The notes under the pieces were generated by a model. It was not told where the DNA came from, made no database searches, and saw nothing but the letters and a program-made list of their open reading frames with translations. Positions 34,065 to 43,478 of a stretch of 64,000 nt of DNA are shown piece by piece. Each line of letters opens with the position of its first letter. The first letter of the stretch is position 1. This DNA is from Eubacterium sp. 14-2 (GTDB taxonomy: Bacteria; Bacillota; Clostridia; Lachnospirales; Lachnospiraceae), in the NCBI RefSeq assembly GCF_000403845.2, contig NZ_KE159567.1, positions 1,806,911 to 1,870,910 on the forward strand. Direction: 5' to 3'. The position numbers and the translations under genes are program-made.

Positions 34065-35201
34065 ATGAAGAAACGTATGGTATGGCTGTTGCTGGCGGCA
34101 ATGATATTGAGCATATCTGCCGGCTGCGGCAAGAAAGAGGAAGAACCTGTGGAAGAGGAACCGGTGGTGGAAGAACCGGTGGAAAAGGAACCGGAAGAGG
34201 AACCGGAGGAAGTGCCGGAAGCGCCTGCCACGCCAGAAGGAATGGCAAGAAGTTATCTGACCGGTGAATGGATTGACCAGGAGCTGGCCAGGAAGCGGCC
34301 TCTGGCTGTGATGATCGGCAATACTTCCGATGCTCTGCCTCAGTACGGGATCTCATCTGCGGACATTATCTATGAAGTTCCGGTGGAGGGTTCCTACACA
34401 CGTCTGATGGCGATTTTCCAGAATTATGCCGGACTTGAAAAAATTGGTTCCGTGCGCAGCTGCCGTCACTATTTTATTTATTTTGCAAGGGAATTTGACG
34501 CTATTTACACCCATTACGGACAGGCAGTTTATGCGGAGCCGGTTCTGGACAGAGAAGACGTACACAATCTGAGCGGTATGGATTCTTCCATTGAAACGAT
34601 TATGTTCTACCGTGATACCAACCGCAAAGCGCCTCACAATGCATTTATCAGTGAAGAGGGCATCAATGCGGGCATTGAGAAAAAGGGATACCGCACCGAA
34701 CTTTCCGAATCTTACAGCGGACATTATCAGTTTGCAGAAGATGATGCGCCGGTAATGCTGACGGGAGAGGACGCTCTGGTGGTCAGCCCCGGATATTTTG
34801 TCAACAAGCCCTGGTTTGTATACAACAGCGAAGACGGCCTTTATTATCGCTATGAATTTAAAGACAGACAGATTGATGCTGCCACCGACAGTCAGCTTGC
34901 GGTAAAAAATATTCTGATTCAGTATTGTGACTGGTCAAAACTGGATGAAAACGGTTACATGGACATCAATACCACATCCGGAGGCGAAGGAATCTATATC
35001 ACCAACGGAAAAATGGAAAAAGTAACCTGGACAAAAGACAACGAAGATTCTCCGGCACGTTATTACAGTGAATCAGGAGATGAAATTACCCTGAATCAGG
35101 GAAAAACATGGGTTTGCATTGCAAGAAAAGATTATATGGACCGTTTCGGCGTCTATGCAACTCAGGAGGAACTGTCAGCGGCAAGAGCCACAGAACAGTA
35201 G
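34065..35201 (+). CDS. DUF3048 lipoprotein (YerB-like)
   Basis: A 378-residue lipoprotein. The signal peptide ends ISAGC at about residue 20. A Glu/Pro repeat linker follows (about 24-55, EEPVEEEPVVEEP-type), then the DUF3048 domain (about 65-360) with RPLAVMIGN, EVPVEGSYTRLMAIF and GSVRSCRHYF. It is anchored outside the membrane; the function is not known, though wall-related roles have been suggested for YerB. A good GGAGG site precedes ATG 34065. It stands alone between ybeY and the flippase. Confidence 0.9.
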   Translation: MKKRMVWLLLAAMILSISAGCGKKEEEPVEEEPVVEEPVEKEPEEEPEEVPEAPATPEGMARSYLTGEWIDQELARKRPLAVMIGNTSDALPQYGISSADIIYEVPVEGSYTRLMAIFQNYAGLEKIGSVRSCRHYFIYFAREFDAIYTHYGQAVYAEPVLDREDVHNLSGMDSSIETIMFYRDTNRKAPHNAFISEEGINAGIEKKGYRTELSESYSGHYQFAEDDAPVMLTGEDALVVSPGYFVNKPWFVYNSEDGLYYRYEFKDRQIDAATDSQLAVKNILIQYCDWSKLDENGYMDINTTSGGEGIYITNGKMEKVTWTKDNEDSPARYYSESGDEITLNQGKTWVCIARKDYMDRFGVYATQEELSAARATEQ

Positions 35202-35269
35202 GCGCTGCGGACAGAGTGCATTTACTGGATGATACGCTGCAGATGGAAGGGAAGTATTGAGGAAAGCAT

Positions 35270-36928
35270 ATGAGTAAAAGAAAGAAAAATGAATCGAATT
35301 TTCTGGTACAGGGCTCTATTCTGGCAGTCGCTTCCATTATCAGCCGTATCATAGGTCTGATTTACCGGATTCCGTTAAAATCCATCATTGGAGATATTGG
35401 AAACGACTATTATGGAACGGCTATGGAAATTTACAGCATTTTGCTGCTGATTTCTTCCTACAGCCTTCCTCTGGCCGTTTCCAAACTGGTTTCCACCAGA
35501 ATGGCAAAGGGGCAGCGGAAAAATGCATACCGGATTTTCCGGGGCGCGCTGCTGTTTGCCTTTGTGTCCGGTGCCGCTGCCAGCCTTATTGTCTATTTTG
35601 GTGCAGATTTTATCACAACTTATATTGTGCGGACTCCTTTGAGTATTTTTGCCTTGAAGGTACTGGCGCCCACACTTTTTGTGGTGGCTGTGCTGGGGGT
35701 CATCCGCGGATTTTTCCAGGGGATGGGTACCATGATGCCCAGCGCGGTATCTCAGCTCATTGAACAGGTCATCAATGCGGTAATCAGTGTCTGGAGCGCT
35801 TACATGCTGTTTCAGTACGGTACGAAAATTGGCGCGGTACTGGGAAATCCTGCCACTTACGCAGAGGCATACGGGGCTGCCGGGGGAACCATCGGAACCG
35901 GAGCAGGAGCTCTGGCAGCTCTGCTGTTTACCATATTTGTGTTTATGATTTACCGCCCGGTGTTCCGGAAAATGACAGATCGTGACCGGAGCAGAAATGT
36001 GGAAAGCTACCGTACCATATTTTATGTACTGATTATGACCATTATCCCGGTATTGCTGAGCACCACGATTTACAATATTACTTCTTTTCTGGATCTGGGC
36101 GTCTTCAAACAGATTGCGGCATTCCAGGGATATAAGGCAAAAGACTACAGTACCATGTGGGGCGTATATGTGGGAGAATATAAGGTGTTAATCAATGTTC
36201 CCATTGCCATAGCGTCTTCCGTATCTGCTTCCAGTGTTCCCAGTCTGTCCACGGCTTTTGCAGCCAGAGATATTCCGCAGGTGAAACGAAAAGTGGCATA
36301 TTCCATCCGCTTTATTATGGTAATTGCCATTCCCTGTGCAGTGGGAATGGGAGTGCTGGCGTCTCCGATTCTGCAGCTTTTGTTCGGTGACAGCAGGGAG
36401 CTGCCTGCCAGAATGATGCAGATTGGAGCGGTTTCCATTGTATTTTATTCCCTGTCTACTTTAAGTAACGGGATTCTGCAGGGCATTAATCGTATGAATG
36501 TGCCGGTGAAAAATGCGCTGCTGGCGCTGTTTTTACATATCGGAGTTCTGGCGGCCCTGATGTACGGGCTGGATTTGAATATTTATGCAGTGGTATGGGC
36601 CAACACCTTTTTCTCTTTTCTGATGTGTATTCTGAATGGAATGGCAATCCGCAAATATCTGCGGTATCGTCAGGAGATAGCGCGGACTTTTATTATTCCC
36701 GGAATTTCCGCCGGGGTAATGGGGGCGGCAGTTTACGGAAGCTATTATTTTATGATGAAGACCATAAAAATCAACAGTGTCTCCACCATTCTTTCCATTG
36801 TGGTGGGCGTTCTGGTGTATGGAATGGTGCTGCTTCTCCTGCGGGGGCTGCGGGAACAGGAGCTGCGCAGTTTTCCCATGGGGAACCTGATTATCCGGAT
36901 TGCAAAAAAAATGCGTTTATTGTCGTAA
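35270..36928 (+). CDS. MOP-superfamily lipid flippase (SpoVB/MurJ-like)
   Basis: A 552-residue protein with about 14 membrane helices. It begins FLVQGSILAVASIISRIIGLIYRIPL, the usual start of the SpoVB/YtgP polysaccharide-transport group. This group flips lipid-linked precursors, including lipid II in vegetative cells (YtgP/Amj-MurJ) and cortex precursor in sporulation (SpoVB). Which role applies cannot be decided from sequence. It is preceded by GAGGAAAG. Confidence 0.88.
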   Translation: MSKRKKNESNFLVQGSILAVASIISRIIGLIYRIPLKSIIGDIGNDYYGTAMEIYSILLLISSYSLPLAVSKLVSTRMAKGQRKNAYRIFRGALLFAFVSGAAASLIVYFGADFITTYIVRTPLSIFALKVLAPTLFVVAVLGVIRGFFQGMGTMMPSAVSQLIEQVINAVISVWSAYMLFQYGTKIGAVLGNPATYAEAYGAAGGTIGTGAGALAALLFTIFVFMIYRPVFRKMTDRDRSRNVESYRTIFYVLIMTIIPVLLSTTIYNITSFLDLGVFKQIAAFQGYKAKDYSTMWGVYVGEYKVLINVPIAIASSVSASSVPSLSTAFAARDIPQVKRKVAYSIRFIMVIAIPCAVGMGVLASPILQLLFGDSRELPARMMQIGAVSIVFYSLSTLSNGILQGINRMNVPVKNALLALFLHIGVLAALMYGLDLNIYAVVWANTFFSFLMCILNGMAIRKYLRYRQEIARTFIIPGISAGVMGAAVYGSYYFMMKTIKINSVSTILSIVVGVLVYGMVLLLLRGLREQELRSFPMGNLIIRIAKKMRLLS

Positions 36929-37045
36929 CCGATTGATATGTTTGCGGAAAGCAGCCTTTTGCTCTGTATTTTTCAGAAACATCGGCAGTTCAGAAATGTA
37001 TAAAATACCAAAAACAGCAGATACTACCAGAAAAAGGAGATTGAA

Positions 37046-37453
37046 ATGGAAAAGAAATGTAGTATCCGCCTGTTTTTGTTTGGAATTATCATAAGCGCAG
37101 CTTTCAGCCTCAGCGCCGGATTTTTCGCCGGAACCCATAAAAGCTGGGAAACATATGAAGAACGCATTGTGCTTTTACAACAGCAGAACGAAGATCTGCT
37201 TGCCAGGCAGACTGCGGACAGAAAGGAACAGAATCTGGCAGAAAGCCTGAAAATGGTGGAACCCTGGGCCTATATACTGGTGGAAGAGGACGGCTATGTG
37301 GCAGTGTACCGGGGAGACCGGGAGACATTGTTTTCTTCTACAGATATCCGTATTTCAGATCTGCCGGAAGAACTGCAGGAAGAAATCCGGGAAGGAAAAG
37401 GCATTGAAACGGAGGCGCAGCTCTATAATTTTCTGGAAAGTTACTCCAGTTAG
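37046..37453 (+). CDS. Small anchored protein with BofC C-terminal-like domain
   Basis: A 135-residue protein with an N-terminal membrane anchor (residues 8-28), a short coiled coil (35-62), and a 65-residue domain: YILVEEDGYVAVYRGD, then TDIRISDLPEELQEEIREG and LYNFLESYSS. That pattern (a strand pair followed by TDI...LP...L..G) matches the C-terminal domain of BofC, a forespore protein that restrains SpoIVB in Bacillus. The match is by pattern only. It has AAAAAGGAG before ATG 37046 and no operon partner. It may be a sporulation checkpoint protein. Confidence 0.65.
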   Translation: MEKKCSIRLFLFGIIISAAFSLSAGFFAGTHKSWETYEERIVLLQQQNEDLLARQTADRKEQNLAESLKMVEPWAYILVEEDGYVAVYRGDRETLFSSTDIRISDLPEELQEEIREGKGIETEAQLYNFLESYSS

Positions 37454-37458
37454 AGCCC

Positions 37459-37487
37459 TTGAAACCCCGAATTTTGCGTGGTATAAT
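37459..37487 (+). promoter_or_regulatory. Strong sigma-A-type promoter of the FAD/mut operon
   Basis: TTGAAA (37459-37464), a 17-base spacer and TATAAT (37482-37487), about 55 bases before the FAD oxidoreductase gene. The genes from 37542 to mutS lie close together and could all be read from it. Confidence 0.82.
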
Positions 37488-37541
37488 CTGTTTTGAGGAG
37501 CCCTGAAAGGGAGAAGATACAGGAGGAGACCACAGATATTC

Positions 37542-38831
37542 ATGAACAGACAATTTGACATCATTATTGTGGGCGCCGGCGCAGCAGGGCTTGCTGCCGG
37601 AATTCATGGAGCAGAACATGGTGCGGAAGTTCTGATTCTGGAACATATGGACAGGGCCGGGAAAAAACTTCTGGCAACAGGAAACGGAAAATGTAATTTT
37701 ACCAATGAAAAGCAGGGGATTGCATATTACAGAGGCAAGGACCCTGCCTTTGTATTGCCTGCGCTGGAACAGTTCGGCCTGAGAGAAACCCTGGATTTTT
37801 TCCGGAAACTGGGGATTTTACCGAAAAGCAGACGGGATGGTTATTACTATCCGGCCAGCGGGCAGGCTGCTTCTGTCCGGGAAGTGCTGCTGATGGAATG
37901 CCGGAGACGGAACGTTACCATTGCCTGTGACGTGGGAATCCGGTCCATCCAAAAACAGGGAGAATTTTTTCTGTTCCGGACGAAACAGGGAGAATACACA
38001 GGCAGAGCCTGTATCATTGCCACCGGAGGAAAAGCTGCCCGAAAAACAGGGAGTGACGGAAGCGGATTTCCATATATTGTGGGATTTGGACATAAATTGA
38101 CAGATATTGTTCCTGCTTTGGTTCAGTTGCAGGGTAAACAGTCATTTTTGAGAGAAATTGCAGGAATTCGTGCAGAAGCTCTGGCAGAACTTTACATAAA
38201 TCACGAGAAAATTGCAGAAGATCTGGGAGAACTTCAGCTGACCGAAACAGGGGTGTCCGGAATTCCCGTGTTTCAGATCAGCCGTTATGCCGCATATGGA
38301 CTTCTACAGGGAAAGCAGGTCATGGTCAGTCTGAATTTCCTTCCGGATTATTCGGATAAACAGACAAAAGAACTGCTACGGGAGCGCTTTGTCATCTATG
38401 GAGAGGGGAAAACGGCAGAAGAATCCTTAATCGGCCTGTTTCCTGCCAAACTCAACCGGGTACTGCTGAAAGAAAGCGGTATTTCACCGGATGAAAAAGC
38501 CTCTGAGTGCAGGAAGCAGAAGCTGGACCGTCTGGCTTTTCTTATTCGTCATCTCAGAGTGGATATTACCGGAACCAGGGGATTTGAACAGGCACAGGTG
38601 ACGGCAGGCGGAGTGGATACCGGGGAGATCTGTCCAAAAACCATGGAATCCAGACTGGTGCCCGGACTTTTTTTTGCAGGAGAAGTGATGGACATTGACG
38701 GCATGTGCGGCGGTTACAATCTTCAGTGGGCATGGTCCAGCGGATACGTGGCAGGAAAATCCGCCGCAGAATACCGTAAAAGAAAAAGCATACAGGGAGG
38801 GCATAAAAGCCGAAACAGGGTGAAAAAATGA
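37542..38831 (+). CDS. FAD-dependent oxidoreductase, HI0933/BaiN family
   Basis: A 429-residue flavoprotein. The dinucleotide-binding GAGAAGLAAGIHGAEHGAE is at residues 10-28, followed by the family motif GKKLLATGNGKCNFTN. A second conserved block, TAGGVDTGEI, and the C-terminal GEVMDIDGMCGGYNLQWAWSSG close the FAD site. Relatives include BaiN of bile-acid-transforming clostridia and YtfP-type proteins; the substrate here is unknown. It overlaps the next gene by 4 bases. Confidence 0.9.
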   Translation: MNRQFDIIIVGAGAAGLAAGIHGAEHGAEVLILEHMDRAGKKLLATGNGKCNFTNEKQGIAYYRGKDPAFVLPALEQFGLRETLDFFRKLGILPKSRRDGYYYPASGQAASVREVLLMECRRRNVTIACDVGIRSIQKQGEFFLFRTKQGEYTGRACIIATGGKAARKTGSDGSGFPYIVGFGHKLTDIVPALVQLQGKQSFLREIAGIRAEALAELYINHEKIAEDLGELQLTETGVSGIPVFQISRYAAYGLLQGKQVMVSLNFLPDYSDKQTKELLRERFVIYGEGKTAEESLIGLFPAKLNRVLLKESGISPDEKASECRKQKLDRLAFLIRHLRVDITGTRGFEQAQVTAGGVDTGEICPKTMESRLVPGLFFAGEVMDIDGMCGGYNLQWAWSSGYVAGKSAAEYRKRKSIQGGHKSRNRVKK

Positions 38832-40438
38832 TAAGAATTCAACAGTTAAAACTTCCCGTTTCCCATACAGAGGAAGAACTGATACAGAAAATAGCAAAAA
38901 TGCTGGGTATCAGGCCCCAGGCAGTTCTGGAATACCGGATTCGAAAACAGTCTGTGGACGCCCGCAGGAAAAAACAGGTGTCCTATGTCTATACGGCAGA
39001 TGTGAAAGTACAGAAAGAGGCTGCTGTTCTGAAAAAAGCAAAAAGCAGTCAGATTTCTTCAGCAGGAGACATTTCCTATGAATTTTCCGTCAGCGGAACA
39101 GAGGCGCTGGCCCATCCTCCGGTGATTATCGGAAGCGGCCCGGCAGGACTGTTCTGCGGCTGGCTGCTGGCCCGGCATGGATATGAACCCATTATCCTGG
39201 AACGGGGCAGGCAGATGGAAGCGCGGACAAAAGATGTGGAACTGTTCTGGCAGGAAAACCGTCTTCAGCCGGAATCCAACGTACAGTTTGGAGAAGGCGG
39301 GGCCGGTACTTTTTCCGACGGGAAACTGAATACACTGGTGAAAGATATAAAAGGGAGAAATCAGGCTGTACTGGATATTTTTATTCAAAACGGAGCGCCG
39401 GAATCGGTTGGTTATCAGAGCAAACCTCATATTGGAACCGATGTACTCAGGAAGGTTATTGTAAATATGCGCAGGCAGATGGAGGAATGGGGCGCTGTTT
39501 TTCTGTTTGAAACCTGTGTGACAGATTTGCATTTTTGGCAGGACAGCCTTACTTCACTGGAGTGTGTCAGAGAAGGAAAGAGCTTTTCCCTGGAGACGGA
39601 GCTTGCAGTGCTGGCCATTGGCCACAGCGCCAGAGATACCTTTGAGGTATTGCAGAAACGCGGGCTGCAGATGGAAGCAAAATCTTTTGCCGTGGGGCTT
39701 CGGGCAGAGCATCCCCAGTCAGTAATCAACGAAATCCAGTATGGGGCTGAAGCTGCAAAGGTTCTGCCTGCAGCCTCCTATAAACTTACGGCAAATCTGG
39801 AAAATGGCCGGGGTGTGTATTCTTTCTGTATGTGTCCTGGTGGTTATGTGGTAAATGCATCTTCCGAACCGGGACGGATTGCAGTAAACGGTATGAGCTA
39901 CAGCGGCCGGAGCGGAGAAAATGCCAACAGCGCCATTATTGTAACAGTAACCCCGGAGGATTTTCCAGATTCCGGTCCTCTGGCCGGGGTGGAATTTCAG
40001 CGCAGGCTGGAAGAGACAGCTTATAATATGGGCAATGGGGCAGTGCCCCAGCAGCTGTTCGGTGATTTTGAGAAAGGAAAAATGTCTGCTTCTTACGGGG
40101 CTTTTTCATCAGCCATAAAAGGTCATCATGCATTCGGCCCCCTGCATCAGCTTTTTCCGGAAGAACTCAGAGCATCTTTCTGTGCGGGATTTCACCGGTT
40201 TGCAGAGTATATACCAGGATTTGACCGGGAGGACGCCATTTTATCCGGGGTGGAGAGCAGAACTTCTTCTCCGGTGAGAATTACGAGAAATGAGGGATTT
40301 GAGAGCAATAAACAGGGGGTATATCCCTGCGGAGAAGGGGCAGGATATGCAGGCGGCATTATGTCCGCCGCCATGGACGGGATGAAGATTGCGGAAGCCA
40401 TCGCCCGAAAATACAGAGGAAAAACAGGAGGGAAGTAA
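38828..40438 (+). CDS. FAD-dependent dehydrogenase of the COG2509 type
   Basis: A 536-residue flavoprotein. An N-terminal alpha/beta domain (1-95, IRIQQLKLPVSHTEEEL) is followed by the FAD fold (IIGSGPAGLFCGWLLARHGY, about residue 100). Other motifs are GEGGAGTFSDGKLNTLVKD, CMCPGGYVVNAS and, at the end, GEGAGYAGGIMSAAMDG. The last motif is like geranylgeranyl-reductase-related proteins. The substrate is unknown, but the protein is conserved across clostridia. It overlaps the preceding FAD gene, and mutS follows after 4 bases. Confidence 0.9.
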   Translation: MIRIQQLKLPVSHTEEELIQKIAKMLGIRPQAVLEYRIRKQSVDARRKKQVSYVYTADVKVQKEAAVLKKAKSSQISSAGDISYEFSVSGTEALAHPPVIIGSGPAGLFCGWLLARHGYEPIILERGRQMEARTKDVELFWQENRLQPESNVQFGEGGAGTFSDGKLNTLVKDIKGRNQAVLDIFIQNGAPESVGYQSKPHIGTDVLRKVIVNMRRQMEEWGAVFLFETCVTDLHFWQDSLTSLECVREGKSFSLETELAVLAIGHSARDTFEVLQKRGLQMEAKSFAVGLRAEHPQSVINEIQYGAEAAKVLPAASYKLTANLENGRGVYSFCMCPGGYVVNASSEPGRIAVNGMSYSGRSGENANSAIIVTVTPEDFPDSGPLAGVEFQRRLEETAYNMGNGAVPQQLFGDFEKGKMSASYGAFSSAIKGHHAFGPLHQLFPEELRASFCAGFHRFAEYIPGFDREDAILSGVESRTSSPVRITRNEGFESNKQGVYPCGEGAGYAGGIMSAAMDGMKIAEAIARKYRGKTGGK

Positions 40439-40442
40439 CAAC

Positions 40443-43088
40443 GTGTCAGAATTTACACCAATGATGCAGCAATATATGGAAACAAAGAAGGATTACCCGG
40501 ACTGTATTCTTTTTTACCGTCTGGGTGATTTCTATGAAATGTTCTTTGAGGATGCAAAAACCGCCTCAAAAGAGCTGGAAATTACTCTGACAGGGAAAAA
40601 CTGCGGCCAGGAGGAAAAGGCGCCCATGTGCGGCGTGCCTTATCATTCTGTGGAAAGTTATCTGAACAAGCTGGTTTCCAGAGGATATAAAGTGGCCATC
40701 TGCGAGCAGGTGGAAGAACCAAAAATGTCCAGAGGGCTGGTGCGCCGGGAGGTTGTGCGGATTGTGACGCCGGGAACCAATCTGGATACCCAGGCGCTGG
40801 ATGAAACGAAAAATAATTATATTATGTGCGTGGTATATATGGAGGACCGCTATGGTGTTTCCATTGCGGATGTTACCACCGGTGATTATTATGTAACAGA
40901 GGTGGACCAGGAACAGAAGCTGCTGGATGAAATACATAAATTCGTACCCTCGGAAATTATCTGCAACGAGGCCTTTTACATGACAGGGATGGATTTCGAG
41001 GACTTAAAACAGAGGCTCGGCATTGCTGTCTACGACCTGGATTCCTGGTATTTCAGTGATGAAACTGCCAGAACCACACTGCTGGAACATTTTAAAATGT
41101 CAGATATTCAGGGACTTGGCATTAAAGATTATGAATGGGGAACCATTGCGGCGGGAGCATTGCTGAAATACCTGTACGAAACCCAGAAAAATAGCCTGGC
41201 CAACATGACGTCCCTGCAGTTATACATTACCGGAAAATATATGATTATTGACAGTTCCACCAGAAGAAATCTGGAGCTGGTGGAAACATTGCGGGAAAAG
41301 CAGAAACGTGGTTCTCTGCTGTGGGTGCTGGACAAAACAAAAACAGCCATGGGAGCCAGAATGCTCCGAAAATATGTGGAACAGCCTCTGATTGACAAAC
41401 AGGAAATGGAGCGGCGTCTGGATGCGGTGGAAGACTTTAACCGAAATGCCATGGTGCGGGAAGAAATCAGGGAATACCTGAATCCCATTTATGATATGGA
41501 GCGGTTAATCAGCCGGGTGACCTATCAGACGGCCAATCCGCGGGACCTGACAGCATTTAAAATTTCACTGGAAATGCTGCCTCATATTCAGGGACTGCTC
41601 CGGGAATTTCAGGCGCCTCTGATTCAGGAAATTCGTGGGGAACTGGACAGCCTGGAGGATATCTGCCAGCTGATAGAATCTTCCATTCTGGATGATCCGC
41701 CCATTTCCATCCGGGACGGAGGTATCATCAAAGAAGGATATGATGAGGAAATTGACAAACTGCGTCAGGCCAAGACGGAAGGAAAGACCTGGCTTATGGA
41801 ACTGGAGGCCAGGGAGCGGGAGAAGACAGGGATTCGAAATCTCCGTATCAAATACAATAAAATTTTCGGTTACTATCTGGAAGTTACCAATTCCTATCAG
41901 AATCTGGTGCCCGACTATTATACCAGAAAACAGACTCTGGCCAATGCGGAGCGCTATATTACAACGGAACTCAAAGAACTGGAAGATATTATTTTAGGGG
42001 CGGAAGATAAGCTGGTGATGCTGGAATACGAAATATTCCGGAACATTCGGGATAAGATTGCCGGAGAGGTACTGCGGATTCAGCAGACTGCCAAAGCTGT
42101 GGCAAAAACCGATGTGCTGGCCTCCCTTTCCCTGGTGGCGGAACGGAACCATTACTGTCGTCCCTCCATCAACGAAAATGGTGTGATAGATATCAGAAAC
42201 GGCCGTCATCCGGTGGTGGAACAGATGATAAACAACGATATGTTTATTGCAAATGATACTTACCTTGATAACAGTAAAAAACGTATTTCCATTATTACCG
42301 GCCCAAATATGGCAGGAAAATCTACTTATATGCGTCAGACAGCGCTGATTGTGCTGATGGCCCAGATTGGCAGCTTTGTTCCGGCGGAACATGCCAGAAT
42401 CGGAATTGTGGACCGGATTTTCACCAGAGTGGGAGCTTCCGACGACCTGGCCAGCGGACAGAGCACCTTTATGGTGGAAATGACAGAAGTGGCCAATATC
42501 CTGAGAAATGCCACCAGCAAAAGCCTTCTGGTACTGGACGAAATCGGAAGGGGAACCAGCACCTTTGACGGACTTAGCATTGCCTGGGCGGTGGTGGAGC
42601 ATATCAGTAATCCAAAACTGCTGGGAGCCAGAACACTGTTTGCCACCCATTATCATGAACTGACAGAACTGGAAGGAAAGCTGAACAATGTAAACAATTA
42701 CTGTATCGCTGTAAAGGAAAAGGGGGATGATGTGGTATTTCTGCGGAAAATTGTTCCCGGCGGCGCAGATAAAAGTTACGGGATTCAGGTGGCAAAACTG
42801 GCCGGTGTGCCGGAAAGCGTGATTGAGCGGGCGAAAGCCATTTCTGAAGAATTAAGCGCCCATGACATTGCAGAGCTGACCGGTTCCATCATTACAGAAC
42901 GGAACGTACACCGGAAAAAACCGGAAAAACTGGATGAAGTGGATTTGACACAGATGTCTCTCTTTGATACAGTAAAAGACGATGATATTATACAGGAGCT
43001 GACAGACCTGGATCTGGGAAATCTGACGCCCATTGACGCTCTGAATAAACTGTATCAGCTTCAGAATAAAATCAGAAACCGCTGGTAG
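40443..43088 (+). CDS. mutS: DNA mismatch repair protein MutS
   Basis: An 881-residue MutS1. The mismatch-wedge motif is FYRLGDFYEMFFEDA near residue 28, with Phe and Glu as in active MutS. The ATPase has Walker A GPNMAGKST (from residue 620), VGASDDLASGQSTFMVEM, Walker B LLVLDEIGRGTSTFDG and ATHYHEL. The start is GTG 40443: family proteins begin close to TPMMQQY, and AGGAGGG lies 10 bases upstream. The frame is open to 40389 but would run into the preceding gene. mutL follows, separated by an unusual 390-base gap. Confidence 0.96.
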   Translation: MSEFTPMMQQYMETKKDYPDCILFYRLGDFYEMFFEDAKTASKELEITLTGKNCGQEEKAPMCGVPYHSVESYLNKLVSRGYKVAICEQVEEPKMSRGLVRREVVRIVTPGTNLDTQALDETKNNYIMCVVYMEDRYGVSIADVTTGDYYVTEVDQEQKLLDEIHKFVPSEIICNEAFYMTGMDFEDLKQRLGIAVYDLDSWYFSDETARTTLLEHFKMSDIQGLGIKDYEWGTIAAGALLKYLYETQKNSLANMTSLQLYITGKYMIIDSSTRRNLELVETLREKQKRGSLLWVLDKTKTAMGARMLRKYVEQPLIDKQEMERRLDAVEDFNRNAMVREEIREYLNPIYDMERLISRVTYQTANPRDLTAFKISLEMLPHIQGLLREFQAPLIQEIRGELDSLEDICQLIESSILDDPPISIRDGGIIKEGYDEEIDKLRQAKTEGKTWLMELEAREREKTGIRNLRIKYNKIFGYYLEVTNSYQNLVPDYYTRKQTLANAERYITTELKELEDIILGAEDKLVMLEYEIFRNIRDKIAGEVLRIQQTAKAVAKTDVLASLSLVAERNHYCRPSINENGVIDIRNGRHPVVEQMINNDMFIANDTYLDNSKKRISIITGPNMAGKSTYMRQTALIVLMAQIGSFVPAEHARIGIVDRIFTRVGASDDLASGQSTFMVEMTEVANILRNATSKSLLVLDEIGRGTSTFDGLSIAWAVVEHISNPKLLGARTLFATHYHELTELEGKLNNVNNYCIAVKEKGDDVVFLRKIVPGGADKSYGIQVAKLAGVPESVIERAKAISEELSAHDIAELTGSIITERNVHRKKPEKLDEVDLTQMSLFDTVKDDDIIQELTDLDLGNLTPIDALNKLYQLQNKIRNRW

Positions 43089-43114
43089 TTTACATAATAT
43101 TATTATGTAAACTA
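43086..43114. repeat. Perfect palindrome with Xer/dif-like arms
   Basis: Two 13-base arms (43086-43098 and 43102-43114) around a 3-base loop. They can also be read as 11-base arms AGTTTACATAA and TTATGTAAACT with a 5-base centre. The right arm equals the XerD-binding half of the Bacillus subtilis dif site as I remember it. It overlaps the mutS stop codon and is followed by A7, so it is not a normal plus-strand terminator. It could be a recombination site for a Xer-using element, an operator, or the end of a small transposable repeat. Confidence 0.55.
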
Positions 43115-43149
43115 AAAAAAGAAAAGCAAAGAGAAAAGGAAGAAGCATT

Positions 43150-43406
43150 ATGGCATTGCCTGAAGAAAAAACTGCGCTACATTTGCAGATTATCTCGCAA
43201 GTGCAGGGTCTATGCGGCTCCTTTTGCGGTTCGTCTGTTTGCAGGAAAAGAGGACAGGCCGGAAGACGTGAAAACCGTGGTGGAGCCGGATATTACTGTG
43301 GTGTGCGACAGGAACCGGCTGTTACGGACAGAATGATGTGGCCAAAGTCAATGTTCTGGACGGTTGCTTTATAGAACTCCATAAAGTATTTGCAGAATCA
43401 GATTAG
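43150..43406 (+). pseudogene. Decayed Uma2-family (DUF820) gene
   Basis: Three pieces of an Uma2-type PD-(D/E)XK nuclease-fold protein can be read, in different frames. The start MALPEEK is at 43150. A central block (about 43200-43320) reads CRVYAAPFAVRLFAGKEDRP, then EDVKTVVEPDITVVCDRNRL. An end at about 43339-43406 reads AKVNVLDGCFIELHKVFAESD then stop. The sequence between the start and the centre, and the 60 or so residues before the tail, are deleted. Uma2 proteins are abundant in Lachnospiraceae and often mobile. This copy cannot encode a working protein. Confidence 0.72.
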
Positions 43407-43454
43407 GGTGTCAAAAGCACCTTTGGTGCTACGCACCCTTTTGACACCCTAATC
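43401..43454. terminator. Long inverted repeat before mutL, possible terminator
   Basis: Perfect 17-base arms, GATTAGGGTGTCAAAAG (43401-43417) and its complement (43438-43454), flank a 20-base centre that can itself fold (CACC...GGTG, GTGC...GCAC). There is no T run after it, so termination would be weak. It looks like a dispersed hairpin repeat. It begins within the last codons of the Uma2 remnant. Confidence 0.5.
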
Positions 43455-43478
43455 AGAATTATAAACAAAGGAGCGGAC

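Noticed and set aside
41994-42656. 220-codon minus-strand frame inside mutS
   Set aside because: Shadow of the MutS ATPase domain.
43150-43374. 74-codon frame between mutS and mutL as a real gene
   Set aside because: Only its first seven residues match Uma2; similarity then continues in another frame, so it is a remnant.
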